A stretch of DNA of 64,000 bases, taken from assembly GCF_009696685.2 (NCBI RefSeq), contig NZ_CP102355.1:2405501-2469500 (forward strand), written 5' to 3'. The DNA is from Paracoccus sp. SMMA_5_TC. Lineage in GTDB: Bacteria; Pseudomonadota; Alphaproteobacteria; Rhodobacterales; Rhodobacteraceae. Positions 1 to 9,934 of the stretch are shown one piece after another. Position numbers and translations under genes: made by a program. Every line of letters starts with the position of its first letter. The first letter of the stretch is position 1. The notes beneath the pieces were generated by a model. That model searched no databases, had not been told where the DNA came from, and worked only from the letters and a program-made list of their open reading frames with translations.

Positions 1-1
1 G

Positions 2-769
2 CTGCCATCGGGCAGTCTGCCGCTGCCTTTCGCGCTGGCCGATCTGGGCGAGAACGGCGGCTGGAAGGCACAGCTGGATGCTGCGGAACGCCTGGCGCGG
101 GCGGGTGCGATTCCGGCATCACAGCTGCGCGCCATCTATCTGGCGCAGAAGCCGGCAGCTTCGGGCGGGGTCTGGGACCGAGCGGCAGCAATCCAGGCGT
201 TGGCCGATGCGCTGGCCTCGCGTCAGGATGAACAGATCGGGCCGGCCCTGATCCGGGCTTTCGACAGCATGGTTGCGGCCGGGCTTGGCCCGGCGCTTGC
301 CGACATGGTCGGCGCCGAGGTTGGTGGATTGAATCTGCCCGATCGCGCTGGCCAGATTGCCTTGTGGCTGGCGTTACAGGCAGGTCAGGCGCAGGTCGTT
401 CAGGCCACACCCCAAGGCGCCAGCCCCCTCGACGTCTGGTTGCTGGGATTCGCCCAGGGCGAGCCGGCATCTGCCCCCCCGACCGCTGACCGCCCGGCGG
501 CCGAGCAGCTTTTTCCCGCGTTTCTGGGCCCATCGGAACGAAATGTCCCCGAAACGACTGCACGGCTGATTGTTGCAAACCGTCGTGGCGAGGCGTTGTT
601 GCAGGCCATGGCCGATGTCGATGCGGGGCTGGATGGCGACCTGGCGCGCGCAGCGCAGGGGTTGCGGGTGCTGCGGGTGCTGGGACAGCAGGAAATCGCG
701 CGCCAAGCCGCCGTCGAGTTGATTCTGGCGCCCGATCTTATGGGCGCACCGGGTGGCAAGACGCCATGA
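2..769 (+). CDS. 3' part of an unidentified gene
   Basis: The reading frame is open from base 2 to the TGA at 767-769, giving about 255 residues of a protein whose start lies before the window. The visible part is rich in Ala, Leu, Gln and Gly, looks helical, and has no membrane segment or motif I recognise. Its stop overlaps the next start as ATGA, so it is probably co-transcribed and translationally coupled with the XerD-like recombinase. I do not assign a function. Confidence 0.75.
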   Translation: MPSGSLPLPFALADLGENGGWKAQLDAAERLARAGAIPASQLRAIYLAQKPAASGGVWDRAAAIQALADALASRQDEQIGPALIRAFDSMVAAGLGPALADMVGAEVGGLNLPDRAGQIALWLALQAGQAQVVQATPQGASPLDVWLLGFAQGEPASAPPTADRPAAEQLFPAFLGPSERNVPETTARLIVANRRGEALLQAMADVDAGLDGDLARAAQGLRVLRVLGQQEIARQAAVELILAPDLMGAPGGKTP

Positions 770-1752
770 CGCGGCATGGATTGGGCGATCAGGGGCGGGT
801 TTCGGCCTTTCTGGACGCTCAGGCGGCCGAGGCAGGGGCAGCGCGCAATACGTTGCTGGCCTATGGACGCGACCTGTCGGACCTGCTGGACTGGCTGTCG
901 GGTCAAGGCGTTGGTCTGCTGAAGATCACGCGGGAGATGATCGAGGATTACCTGTCCCACTGCGCTGCGCAGGGCCTGTCGCGCGCAACGCGCGCCCGCA
1001 GGCTGTCCGCAATCCGCCAGTTCTGTCGCTTTGCGCTGGAAGAAGGTTGGCGCGACGACGATCCGGCCATTCGCATCAGCGGTCCTGGTCGCGCACAGCG
1101 TCTGCCGCGCACGCTGAGCCGGGCAGAGGTGCAGGCGATGCTGGATGCGGTGCCTCGCCTGGGACGCAGCGCGGCCGAGCGCAGCCGGAATGCCGCGCTG
1201 ATCGAACTGATCTATGCAACCGGCATGCGGGTCAGCGAACTGGTGACGCTGCCGATCAGTGCTTGCCGCGGCGATCCGCAATTGTTGCTGATCCGCGGCA
1301 AGGGGGGCAAGGAACGCTTGGTGCCCCTGAACGACCCGGCGCGACGGGCGCTGGCGGATTGGATCGCGCATCGCGACCAGTCCCCGCCTGACAGCCCGCT
1401 GGGCAGGCTGGTCGCCGGCAAGGGCGCAAGATGGCTGTTTCCCGCCAGCGGACGCGAAGGGCACATGACCCGGCAGGCGATGAACGGGCTTTTGCGCCAG
1501 CTGGCGCTGGCCGCCGGCATCGATCCATCGCGGGTGTCGCCGCATGTGATGCGCCATGCCTTTGCCACCCATCTGCTCGAGGGCGGCGCCGATCTGCGGG
1601 TCATCCAGTCACTGCTTGGCCACGCCGATCTGGGAACGACCGAAATCTATACCCATGTGCTGGACGCGCGGATGCGTGATCTGGTGCTGAACCATCATCC
1701 GCTGGCGGCGCCGCCCGCCAAGGACCGCGAAGACCAGACAGGCAGCGCCTGA
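766..1752 (+). CDS. xerD: Tyrosine recombinase XerD
   Basis: This is a site-specific tyrosine recombinase of the XerC/XerD family, which resolves chromosome dimers at dif with its partner and FtsK. It has 328 residues, slightly longer than the usual 295-300. The N-terminal SAM-like core-binding domain is at about 10-100 and the catalytic domain at about 115-315. The catalytic set is complete: R155 (in GMRVSEL), K179 (in RGKGGKE), H260 and R263 (HVMRH), H286 (LLGH) and nucleophile Y295 (EIYTHV). XerD is preferred over XerC from overall resemblance; the distinction is an inference. The start overlaps the upstream stop (ATGA). Confidence 0.9.
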   Translation: MTRHGLGDQGRVSAFLDAQAAEAGAARNTLLAYGRDLSDLLDWLSGQGVGLLKITREMIEDYLSHCAAQGLSRATRARRLSAIRQFCRFALEEGWRDDDPAIRISGPGRAQRLPRTLSRAEVQAMLDAVPRLGRSAAERSRNAALIELIYATGMRVSELVTLPISACRGDPQLLLIRGKGGKERLVPLNDPARRALADWIAHRDQSPPDSPLGRLVAGKGARWLFPASGREGHMTRQAMNGLLRQLALAAGIDPSRVSPHVMRHAFATHLLEGGADLRVIQSLLGHADLGTTEIYTHVLDARMRDLVLNHHPLAAPPAKDREDQTGSA

Positions 1753-1773
1753 GCCCTGCCCGTCCGGCTGCTC

Positions 1774-3264
1774 TCAGTGGTCGGCCATGCTGGCAGCGCG
1801 CTTGGCGTCCTCGATGCTGCCGCCGGTGCCGTTGAAATAGGCGTTCAGCCCGACAGCCGCGATTGTCGCCAGCAGAATCCCCGATTCGATCAGCGGATGA
1901 ATGGCATGCGGCATCCATTGCTTGAAGTCGGGCGCCAACAGCGGGATCATGCCAAAGCCCAGCGATACCGCCACTACGAACAGGTTGTTGCGATTTCCTG
2001 CGAAATCCACAGTTGACAGGATGCGGATACCGGTCGCTGCCACCATCCCGAACATGACCAGCCCCGCGCCCCCCAGGACCGATGTCGGCAAGGATTCCAC
2101 CGCCGCACCCATCTTGGGAATCAGGCCGAACAGGATCAGGATGACTCCACCGGCCACGCAGATGAAGCGGCTCTTGATACCCGTCACGCCCACAAGCCCG
2201 ACATTCTGGCTGAAGGACGTGTAGGGGAATGTATTGAAGATGCCGCCGATCACCGTGCCTAGGCCATCGGTGCGCAGACCGGCCGTCAGCCGTTCGGGCG
2301 TGATCTTGCGGCCGGTCATGTCCCCCAGCGCAAGGAACATGCCGGTCGATTCGATCATCACCACGATCATCACCAGGACCATGGTGATGATCAGCACCGG
2401 GTCAAAGATGGGCATGCCGAAATGGAACGGGGTGACAATGCCGAACCAATGCGCCTCGGCGACCTTTTCAAATGTCATCTGCCCCAGCGCGATGGTCAGC
2501 GCCGCCCCTACCAGCATCCCCAGCAGCACAGCGATGTTGGCCACAAAGCCGCGTCCGAACCGGGCGATCAGCAGGATCGCCACCAGGACCACGGCCGAGA
2601 TCACCATGTTGATCGGCCGGGCATAAAGCGGGTTCTGCACGCTGGGCGCAGGGGCAAAATTTTCAGGCAATGCCGGCACTGCGCCGGTCCCGGCCAGTTC
2701 CTTCAACTGATTCAACCAGCCTACCGCCACCGGATCCACCACCTTAGGCGCCGTGGGTCCGACCGGGTTGCCGAAGATCCAGTTGATGCCAACCCGCATC
2801 AAGGTCACCCCGATCACCAGGATGATGGTCCCCGTGACCAACGGCGGAAAGAATCGCAGCATGCGGCCGATGAACGGGGCGATAAGCATGGCGATGATGC
2901 CGGCGCCAATGATGGCACCAAAGATCATCCGCGCCCCATCCGGCCCGGGATAGGCGTTTGCCATCGCGACCATCGGTCCGACCGAGGCAAAGGTCACACC
3001 CATCATGACCGGCAACTGGATGCCGAAATACCGGGTTACACCAAGCGACTGGATGATTGTGGCGATGCCGCAGCAGAACAGGTCGGCAGAAATCAGAAAC
3101 GCCACGTCCTGCGGCGACAGTTTCAGCGCCCGCCCCACGATCAGCGGCACGGCAACCGCCCCGGCATACATCACCAGCACATGCTGCAAGCCCAGCGTTG
3201 CCATCCGCACTGGCGGCAATATCTCGTCAACGGGATCGACGGATCTGGTCTGATGCTCGGTCAT
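1774..3264 (-). CDS. NCS2-family uracil/xanthine (nucleobase) permease
   Basis: This 496-residue inner-membrane protein belongs to the nucleobase:cation symporter-2 (NAT/NCS2) family, which takes up uracil, xanthine or uric acid with protons. The family QH motif is in the first membrane segment (GLQHVLVMYAGAVAVP, about 25-40). The NAT signature QNVGLVGVTG is in the middle third, and about a dozen hydrophobic segments are visible. The ATG at 3264 is preceded by a GGGGGTG ribosome site. Length and sequence resemble xanthine/urate permeases more than UraA, but substrate cannot be settled from sequence alone. Confidence 0.88.
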   Translation of the reverse strand: MTEHQTRSVDPVDEILPPVRMATLGLQHVLVMYAGAVAVPLIVGRALKLSPQDVAFLISADLFCCGIATIIQSLGVTRYFGIQLPVMMGVTFASVGPMVAMANAYPGPDGARMIFGAIIGAGIIAMLIAPFIGRMLRFFPPLVTGTIILVIGVTLMRVGINWIFGNPVGPTAPKVVDPVAVGWLNQLKELAGTGAVPALPENFAPAPSVQNPLYARPINMVISAVVLVAILLIARFGRGFVANIAVLLGMLVGAALTIALGQMTFEKVAEAHWFGIVTPFHFGMPIFDPVLIITMVLVMIVVMIESTGMFLALGDMTGRKITPERLTAGLRTDGLGTVIGGIFNTFPYTSFSQNVGLVGVTGIKSRFICVAGGVILILFGLIPKMGAAVESLPTSVLGGAGLVMFGMVAATGIRILSTVDFAGNRNNLFVVAVSLGFGMIPLLAPDFKQWMPHAIHPLIESGILLATIAAVGLNAYFNGTGGSIEDAKRAASMADH

Positions 3265-3336
3265 GACACCCCCCTGCCTGTCGTTCCGACTCCCTTCCCA
3301 GAAGTGTGCCGGCAGTTCGTTTTCATGACAACGATA

Positions 3337-5262
3337 TTATTCGCTGACCTTTTCCGGGGGCGGCAAGCTGCGGCGCAATTGTCGACGGGTCTGCGCGATC
3401 AGCGGCAGATCGGGCCACAGGTTACTGGCCGTCTCGAGATGCCGCATGCCGTCGCCGAGCGCGCCTTCTTCAGCAAGACGCAAGGCAGCCGACAGGTGCA
3501 ACAGCGGGTTATCGGGCGCCAGCGCCAATGCCGATCGCAGCCAGCGCCCCCCTGCGCGTCGGTTGCCGGCGCTGTAACATGCATCTGCCAGTCTTTTGTG
3601 CGTCAACGGCTGGTCAGGGCAATGTGCATCCAGCCAGTGCAGCAGCGAAAACGCCCGGTTCAGGCGCCCATGTGCCCGCAGCACCGCGCCCGCCAGGCCC
3701 AGGCGAACGGGCGCCGAATCCTCGGGTATGTCCGGGCAGCCACCAGCGGAAATCGCGGCCTCGAGCTGCGCCAAACCGGGCGCGATCATGCCGAGCTTGC
3801 GGTGCAGGTCAGGGCTTAGCAGCAAATCGCCATGCAAGCGCGGGTTCCCGATCAATTCCGCCCAGTCGCAGCGCAAGACCCACAGCGGCAGGCTTGGCTG
3901 GCCCGTGGCGGCATCGACCTGCGCAAGCGCCCCGGCCAGTATCGGCGCCGCCATCAGCGCGCGTCCGGCCGGGCCCTCCTCCATCACCAGCCGATGGGCG
4001 AGGCGCGGCATCAGCACCCCCTCGGCAGCGCGCCCGGAAAACAGCAGTTCCAGAAACTCTGCCGCGACGGTCGCCTGCTCGTCGTCGCCGCGTGCAAGCA
4101 GCAGCACCTGCCGCGGCAAGGCCCGATCGCGCTTTTGCAACATTTCTGCGTCAAGGCCCCGCCGCGCAAGCCTTCTGGCCTGGGGCAGATCGCCGCTGTC
4201 CAGTGCGACGGCTGCCAGTTCGCCATGCAGAAAGGGAAAGCGGTTCAGAAAAGCCTTCTGTGACGCATAGACGGCCAAAAGCTCGTTTCCGCGACCCCGC
4301 AGCACGGCGTGACGGCCCAGATAGGCCAGGCTTTGCGCAAGATCGCCCGGTGCAAGAAAGCTGTCGGGACGCGCCACGACCCTGTCCAGCAGCGCATCAT
4401 AGGCTGCTTCGCGCTGATCCGGGGACAGGCCGGATGGCAGGCCCACGATCCGGCACCCCCCGATCAGCGCCGCTGCGCGGGAAAATGCGCTTTGATGCGG
4501 CGCACCCACCAGATCGCAACGCGCCATCAACAGCAGCTCCAGCAGGTCGCGCGCGGCAACCGGCAGGCGCAGCCCTTGCAACAGATCGGCCACCGCCAGA
4601 ACCCGCGGATCGCCCTGCGCCAGATGAGGGATTGCGGCCAAAGTGTCAGAGAATGCCAGCACCGGCCCGCCCGTCTCGGCAAGAAAGGCGCGAAAGAACT
4701 CGTCCGGAACGTATTTCGAGGACCATCCGGAATAGGACTAGGGATGCGCATCCAGAATATCGCCGCGCCGCACATGAATGGCCGCAATCTGACCATTGCC
4801 CCAGTGCCCCAGCATCTGGACGCAGTCCTGCAACGCTGTCCGCAGCGGCGCGGCCAGTGCCAGGTCGGCGGCGACGCCGCGCATTTCGGCCGCCACATCG
4901 GCCGCCGATTCGTCCATGAACACCACCGGCTCGGCCATCGCATCGCAGACAAAGCGATGTCCCTGGTCCAGCATCTGCGCGAACTGCCGCTGGCTCACGC
5001 GCCGCGCCACCACGCCGATATTTTGACGCCCGGTCAGATCGGGCGCCCGGCCCACCACCTGAACATGCGCGGCAATCGTCGAATCTGCCAGGACATCGCC
5101 GGGATCCAGCAGGTCGGCATAGGGTCCGGTCGCATCCGACAACCAGAGGTATTTTCCAGTCACATCGAACTTGCGCGACAGGCGCATCACGTTCAACAGG
5201 CAGATGATCCGGGCGCCGATCCGGTCCTGGCGAAAACCGACAATGGGGTGGTCCTGCTGCAT
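3337..5262 (-). pseudogene. Fucosyltransferase-like/TPR protein interrupted by an in-frame TAG
   Basis: One continuous minus-strand frame is broken by a single TAG at 4738-4740. The part before it (174 codons from ATG 5262; a TTG at 5298 is an alternative start) has a glycosyltransferase-type N-terminus ([13 protein letters not shown]) and ends at an HVRRGD motif (163-168), the donor-binding signature of the GT23/O-fucosyltransferase superfamily. After the stop the frame runs on for 466 residues: SYSGWSSKYVPDEFF, a domain with VLAFSDTLAAI as in GT-B sugar transferases, then helical TPR-like repeats to the end. Translation of the second part alone could begin at 4662 (441 residues). The stop falls inside the expected catalytic domain, so the product is probably inactive unless the TAG is a sequence error or is read through. 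Confidence 0.8.
4738..4740 (-). other. In-frame amber codon within the glycosyltransferase-like gene
   Basis: The codon TAG (read on the minus strand) follows GDILDAHP and precedes SYSGWSSKY in the same frame, with no shift on either side. A single change from TGG (Trp) or CAG (Gln) would create it. Confidence 0.85.
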
Positions 5263-5354
5263 CGCCACGGCAATGCCCGATCCGCTGGCGGGTTGCAACT
5301 GCGGGCGCGCCTGCCTATCAGAACGGGCATCCCGCTTTTGCCAGGAGCCTGACC

Positions 5355-7373
5355 ATGGACTTCGCCGCGCGCCGCAAGGCCGATCCCGCCCACTGGCGTC
5401 TCGCCACCGCCATCCGTGTCCTTTCCATGGATGCCGTCGAGGCCGCCAATTCCGGCCATCCCGGGATGCCGATGGGCATGGCCGACGTGGCCACCGTGCT
5501 GTTTCGCAACCACCTGAAATTCGACGCGGCTGCGCCGCACTGGTTCGATCGCGACCGCTTCGTGCTGTCAGCGGGCCATGGCTCGATGCTGATCTATTCG
5601 CTGCTCTACCTGACGGGGTATGAGCAGATGTCGCTGGATCAGATCCGCAACTTCCGGCAGTGGGGGTCGATCACCGCCGGTCATCCCGAATACGGCCACG
5701 CCGAAGGTGTCGAGACCACGACCGGCCCCCTGGGTCAGGGCATCGCCACCGCTGTCGGCATGGCCATCGCCGAAGAGGCGATGCGTGCCCAGTTCGGCGC
5801 CGAGCTGTGCGATCACAAGACCTGGGTCATCGCCGGAGATGGCTGCCTGATGGAAGGCATCAGCCAGGAGGCGATCGCCCTGGCCGGCCATCAGAAGCTG
5901 AAGAACCTGATCGTCCTGTGGGATAACAACGACATCACCATCGACGGGCGCGTGTCGCTGTCGGATTCGACCGATCAGCTGCGCCGCTTCGAGGCCTCGG
6001 GCTGGCGCACGCTGTCCTGCGACGGCCATGATGCCGCCGACATCGACCGCGCGCTTGCCGACGCGGCCTCGGGCAAGGATGACCGGCCGGTGCTGGTCGC
6101 CTGCAAGACCATCATCGGCTTCGGCGCGCCGAAGAAACAGGACACTTCGGGTGCGCACGGCTCGCCCCTGGGGGCCGAGGAAATCGCCGCCGCGCGGCAG
6201 AATTATGGCTGGGACAGCCCGGCCTTCGTCATTCCCGACGACATTCTGGCCGAATGGCGCCAGATCGGCGCACGTGGCCGGGCCGCGCGCGAGGCATGGA
6301 ATGCCCGCGTGGACGCAGCCGAAAACCGCGATGAATTCGCCCGCCGCATTTCCGGCGCGGTCAGCGACCGCCTGGCCCCTGCCATTGCGGCGGTCAAGCA
6401 GCAGGCATTGGCCGACAAGCCCAAGGTAGCGACCCGCAAGGCCAGCGAGATGGTGCTGGAGGCCGTGAACGCCGCCCTGCCCGAAACCATCGGCGGTTCG
6501 GCCGACCTGACCGGCTCGAACAACACCAAGACCAGGGATCTGGGCAGCTTCACCCCCGAAAACCGCAGCGGGCGCTATATCTATTACGGCATCCGCGAAC
6601 ACGGCATGGCGGCGGCTATGAATGGCATCTGGCTGCACGGCGGGCTGCGGCCCTATGGCGGCACCTTCATGTGCTTTACCGATTATGCCCGCGGCGCCAT
6701 GCGCCTGTCCGCGCTGATGGGGCTGCCCGTCACCTATGTGATGACCCATGACAGCATCGGCCTGGGCGAGGACGGCCCCACCCACCAGCCGGTCGAGCAT
6801 CTGGCGATCTGCCGCGCGACGCCGAACACGCTGACCCTGCGCCCCTGCGATCTGATCGAGACCGCCGAGGCCTGGGAAATCGCCCTGACCAGCGAATCGA
6901 CGCCCGCGGTGCTGGCGCTGTCGCGGCAGAACCTGCCCACGCTACGCCAGGAGGCCGGCGACAACCTGACGGCACGCGGCGCCTATGTGCTGCGCGAGGC
7001 ATCGGCCGAACCCAAGGCAATCCTGATGGCCTCGGGCTCCGAGGTGGAAATCGCCGTCGCCGCGCGCGACCTGCTGGAGCAGAAAGGCATCCCCACCCGC
7101 GTGGTGTCGGTCCCGTCGATGGAGCTGTTCCGCGACCAGGACGAAGCCTATCGCCGGCAGGTCCTGCCCAAAGGGCCGGTGCGCGTCGCCGTCGAGGCCG
7201 CCGTGCGCCAGCCCTGGGACTGGCTGTTGCTGGGCGAACGCGGCAAGGAAAAGAAAGCGGGCTTTGTCGGCATGATCGGCTTTGGCGCCTCGGCCCCGGC
7301 GCCCACGCTTTACAAGGAATTCGGCATCACGGCCGAAGCTGTCGCGGCTGAAGCGCTGCGGCTGCTGGACTGA
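5355..7373 (+). CDS. tkt: Transketolase
   Basis: Transketolase moves two-carbon ketol units between sugar phosphates in the pentose phosphate and Calvin pathways, in the cytoplasm, using thiamine diphosphate and a divalent metal. The 672 residues match the family length. SGHPG (33-37), the TPP/metal motif beginning GDG (161-163) and ending NN (191-192), and a pyrimidine domain with GIREHGM are all present, followed by the C-terminal domain. The ATG at 5355 follows CAGGAGCCTGACC. A hairpin terminator lies just downstream, so the gene may be monocistronic. Confidence 0.96.
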   Translation: MDFAARRKADPAHWRLATAIRVLSMDAVEAANSGHPGMPMGMADVATVLFRNHLKFDAAAPHWFDRDRFVLSAGHGSMLIYSLLYLTGYEQMSLDQIRNFRQWGSITAGHPEYGHAEGVETTTGPLGQGIATAVGMAIAEEAMRAQFGAELCDHKTWVIAGDGCLMEGISQEAIALAGHQKLKNLIVLWDNNDITIDGRVSLSDSTDQLRRFEASGWRTLSCDGHDAADIDRALADAASGKDDRPVLVACKTIIGFGAPKKQDTSGAHGSPLGAEEIAAARQNYGWDSPAFVIPDDILAEWRQIGARGRAAREAWNARVDAAENRDEFARRISGAVSDRLAPAIAAVKQQALADKPKVATRKASEMVLEAVNAALPETIGGSADLTGSNNTKTRDLGSFTPENRSGRYIYYGIREHGMAAAMNGIWLHGGLRPYGGTFMCFTDYARGAMRLSALMGLPVTYVMTHDSIGLGEDGPTHQPVEHLAICRATPNTLTLRPCDLIETAEAWEIALTSESTPAVLALSRQNLPTLRQEAGDNLTARGAYVLREASAEPKAILMASGSEVEIAVAARDLLEQKGIPTRVVSVPSMELFRDQDEAYRRQVLPKGPVRVAVEAAVRQPWDWLLLGERGKEKKAGFVGMIGFGASAPAPTLYKEFGITAEAVAAEALRLLD

Positions 7374-7393
7374 GCCCTTTCGTCAACGACGAT

Positions 7394-7425
7394 CGGCCGC
7401 GCCATGGGCGCGGCCGTTCCTTGTC
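7394..7425 (+). terminator. Probable rho-independent terminator of tkt
   Basis: A perfect 10-bp stem (CGGCCGCGCC at 7394-7403 with its complement at 7407-7416) and a 3-nt loop are followed by the T-rich but mixed sequence TTCCTTGTC. It lies 20 bases after the tkt stop. Confidence 0.6.
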
Positions 7426-7495
7426 TGCGCCTTGTCAAAGGCCATGGACCCCGACGCCCAGCCCCGGCATAACCGGCAGCGAAGGGAACATCCGC

Positions 7496-8416
7496 ATGAG
7501 TCACCCCCCGCTCGCCGCCCCCGGCACCGCAGCCGCACTGTCACCGCCCAAGGGCAGCCAGATGCAGGGCATCCTGTTGCTGCTGCTGGCGATATTTACC
7601 TTCACGCTGATGGACGCCACCGCAAAATACCTGGCGACCAGCTATCATCCGGTCCAGATCGTCTGGGCGCGCTTCGTCACCAATCTGGCCATCGTGGCCG
7701 CGATCTTTGCCCCGCGACTGCGGGCGACCATGGCCACGCGGCGGCCGGTCTTGCAGCTGTTCCGAGGGCTGACGCAACTGGGCTCGGTCGGGTTGTTCTT
7801 TGCCGCGCTGCAATTCATCGGCCTGGCCGAGGCGACGGCGATCATGGACATCAATCCGGTGCTGATCACCCTAGGCGCAGCGCTGTTTCTGGGCGAGCGG
7901 ATCGGCATTCGCCGCATCATCGGCATCCTGGTGGCGCTGTGCGGGGCGCTGATCATCATTCGCCCCGGCGCCAGCGTCTTTCAGCCGGCGGCGCTGCTGC
8001 CGCTGCTGGCGGCCTTCAGCTACGCGGCGGGGGCGCTGCTGACCCGCCTTGCACGCAGCGACAGCACCGCAACCTCGATCCTGTGGTCGGCCAGCGTCGG
8101 CACGGTCCTGACGACCCTGGCGGTGCCCTTCTTCTGGCAGCCGGTGGCGGCGGGCGACCTGTGGGCCTTTGTTCTGGTAGGTATTCTGGGCACCATTGCC
8201 CAGGCCATGCTGATCCGCGCCTTTGCTTTGGCCGAAGCCGGCGCCATCGCGCCATTCGGTTATACCGGCCTGGTCTGGGCGGGGCTGTGGGGCTGGCTCT
8301 TCTGGGGCACCCTGCCCGATTTCTGGACTGTCATCGGTGCGTTGATCGTCGTGGGCGCGGGCCTATATGTCTGGATGCGCGAAGCGCGTGCGATGAGGGA
8401 AGCCGACAGCAGATGA
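7496..8416 (+). CDS. EamA/DMT-family transporter
   Basis: This 306-residue inner-membrane protein of the drug/metabolite transporter superfamily has two EamA repeats and about ten hydrophobic segments beginning near residue 25 (GILLLLLAIFTFTLMDA). Such proteins export metabolites or amino acids; the substrate cannot be told. The ATG at 7496 is chosen over an upstream in-frame start at 7421 because GAAGGGA precedes it at suitable spacing and the terminator-like hairpin of tkt lies before it. Its stop overlaps the next gene as ATGA. Confidence 0.88.
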   Translation: MSHPPLAAPGTAAALSPPKGSQMQGILLLLLAIFTFTLMDATAKYLATSYHPVQIVWARFVTNLAIVAAIFAPRLRATMATRRPVLQLFRGLTQLGSVGLFFAALQFIGLAEATAIMDINPVLITLGAALFLGERIGIRRIIGILVALCGALIIIRPGASVFQPAALLPLLAAFSYAAGALLTRLARSDSTATSILWSASVGTVLTTLAVPFFWQPVAAGDLWAFVLVGILGTIAQAMLIRAFALAEAGAIAPFGYTGLVWAGLWGWLFWGTLPDFWTVIGALIVVGAGLYVWMREARAMREADSR

Positions 8417-9303
8417 GCGAGCCGCAGCCCAAGGCGAAACCGCCCCTGCGCGACCGATTGGCCAATGCCGCCTTTCTGGTGGTGATGGGGCTTGCACGAA
8501 TGCTGCCCTATGATCGTCGCGTGCCGGCGATGGGTTGGCTGTTTGCGCATGTGCTGGCGCCCCTGGCGGGCTGGCGCGGGCGCATCCGCGATAACCTGGC
8601 CCTCGCCCGTCCTGATCTGACGCAGCGCGAAGTCCGGCGCCTGACCCGGGCTGTCCCGGACAATGCGGGGCGCTCTCTGGCCGAAATCTATTCGGGAACC
8701 GAGTTCATCGGCCGCATCCAGCAAACCGGCCATCTGGGCGGCCCAGGGCTGGCGGCGCTGGAACAGGCTGCCCAGGCCGGCCGGCCGGTGATCCTGGCGG
8801 TCGCGCATTTCGGCAATTACGATGCCATGCGCGCTGCCCTGGCACTGCGTGGCTGGCCGGTTGGCGCGCTGTATCGGCCCATGAACAACGAGGCCTTCAA
8901 TCGCCACTATATTCCGGCGATGCAGGCGATCGCGCAACCGCTGTTCCCGCGTGGCCGCGCTGGACTTGCCGCGATGCTGCGCTTTCTGAAGGGCGGGGGC
9001 TGGTTGGCGCTGGGCTTTGACCAGTTCGACGACCATGGTGCCGAGTTGCGATTTTTCGGCCTGCCCACGAAAACCGTGCTGACCCCGGCCGAGCTGGCGC
9101 TGCGCCACGATGCGTTGATTCTGCCTGTTGCCGGCATCCGGCAATCCGATGGGATCAGCTTTCACATCCATGTCGGCGATCCGGTCGCACATGGGGATGC
9201 CGCGACCATGATGCAGGCGCTGAACGACGACCTGGAACGGCTTGTGCGCAAACATATGGATCAGTGGTTCTGGGTGCACCGGCGCTGGAAACACCGTGAC
9301 TGA
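8413..9303 (+). CDS. Lipid A biosynthesis acyltransferase (LpxL/HtrB family)
   Basis: This family adds secondary acyl chains to lipid A at the cytoplasmic face of the inner membrane. The 296-residue protein carries the acyltransferase HX4D motif in AVAHFGNYD, followed by YRPMNN and the conserved block FFGLPTKTVLTPAELA. A short hydrophobic stretch near residues 18-35 may anchor it. It overlaps the preceding EamA gene by ATGA. Which secondary acyl position it serves is unknown. Confidence 0.85.
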   Translation: MSEPQPKAKPPLRDRLANAAFLVVMGLARMLPYDRRVPAMGWLFAHVLAPLAGWRGRIRDNLALARPDLTQREVRRLTRAVPDNAGRSLAEIYSGTEFIGRIQQTGHLGGPGLAALEQAAQAGRPVILAVAHFGNYDAMRAALALRGWPVGALYRPMNNEAFNRHYIPAMQAIAQPLFPRGRAGLAAMLRFLKGGGWLALGFDQFDDHGAELRFFGLPTKTVLTPAELALRHDALILPVAGIRQSDGISFHIHVGDPVAHGDAATMMQALNDDLERLVRKHMDQWFWVHRRWKHRD

Positions 9304-9322
9304 AGGGCGAAACCCTTTTCCT
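9303..9322 (+). terminator. Weak hairpin after the acyltransferase gene
   Basis: AAGGG (9303-9307) can pair with CCCTT (9313-9317), followed by TTCCT. The stem is only 5 bp, so this is a weak candidate. Confidence 0.3.
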
Positions 9323-9402
9323 TGGCAGTCAGCCTGGTCTATAAACCCCCGAAACGCCGCAGCAGCGACAAGGCGGCCCAACAAACATATCCAGAGGACG
9401 GC

Positions 9403-9927
9403 ATGAGCGACGATTCCAAACACGCTGGTCACGAAAAGCGTCATCACGAAGGCGATGTAGCCTTTATTCAGGCGCTGGCCGAACTGCTGGAACGCAACAG
9501 CCTGACCGAACTTACCGTCAAGCGCGAATACGACGAAAACGATCGGCTGACCGTCAGCCTGTCGAAACACCCCAAGCAGCTCGCGGTTCAGACCTATGCG
9601 ACGGCACCTGCCGCGCCCTCGGCGGCTGCGCCAGCTGCTGCGCCGGCACCGGCCGCTGCCGCCCCCGTCGCGAACGACGATCCCGCCACTCTGCCCGGCG
9701 TTGTCACCTCGCCCATGGTCGGCACCGCCTATCTGTCGCCGGAACCGGGCGCGACACCCTTTGTTGCCCTGGGTCAGCAGGTGAAGGAGGGCGACACGCT
9801 GATGATCGTCGAGGCGATGAAAACCATGAACCACATCCCCTCGCCCCGCGCCGGCACGGTCAAGCGCATCTTCGTCGACGACGGCAGCCCGGTCGAGTTC
9901 GGCGCGCCCCTGATGGTCGTCGAGTGA
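9403..9927 (+). CDS. accB: Biotin carboxyl carrier protein of acetyl-CoA carboxylase
   Basis: AccB carries the biotin that AccC carboxylates in the first step of fatty acid synthesis. The 174-residue protein has an N-terminal domain (about 1-60), an Ala/Pro-rich linker (about 65-90) and a C-terminal biotinyl domain with biotinylated K140 in EAMKTMNH. The ATG at 9403 is preceded by CCAGAGGACGGC; an upstream in-frame start at 9322 would add 27 residues unlike AccB. It lies 7 bases before accC and is surely co-transcribed. Confidence 0.94.
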   Translation: MSDDSKHAGHEKRHHEGDVAFIQALAELLERNSLTELTVKREYDENDRLTVSLSKHPKQLAVQTYATAPAAPSAAAPAAAPAPAAAAPVANDDPATLPGVVTSPMVGTAYLSPEPGATPFVALGQQVKEGDTLMIVEAMKTMNHIPSPRAGTVKRIFVDDGSPVEFGAPLMVVE

Positions 9928-9934
9928 GGCGCGA

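Noticed and set aside
400..1572. Long minus-strand frame of 390 codons over xerD
   Set aside because: It is antisense to a protein with a full catalytic set; its product is Arg/Gln/Ala-rich and fits the shadow expected in GC-rich DNA.
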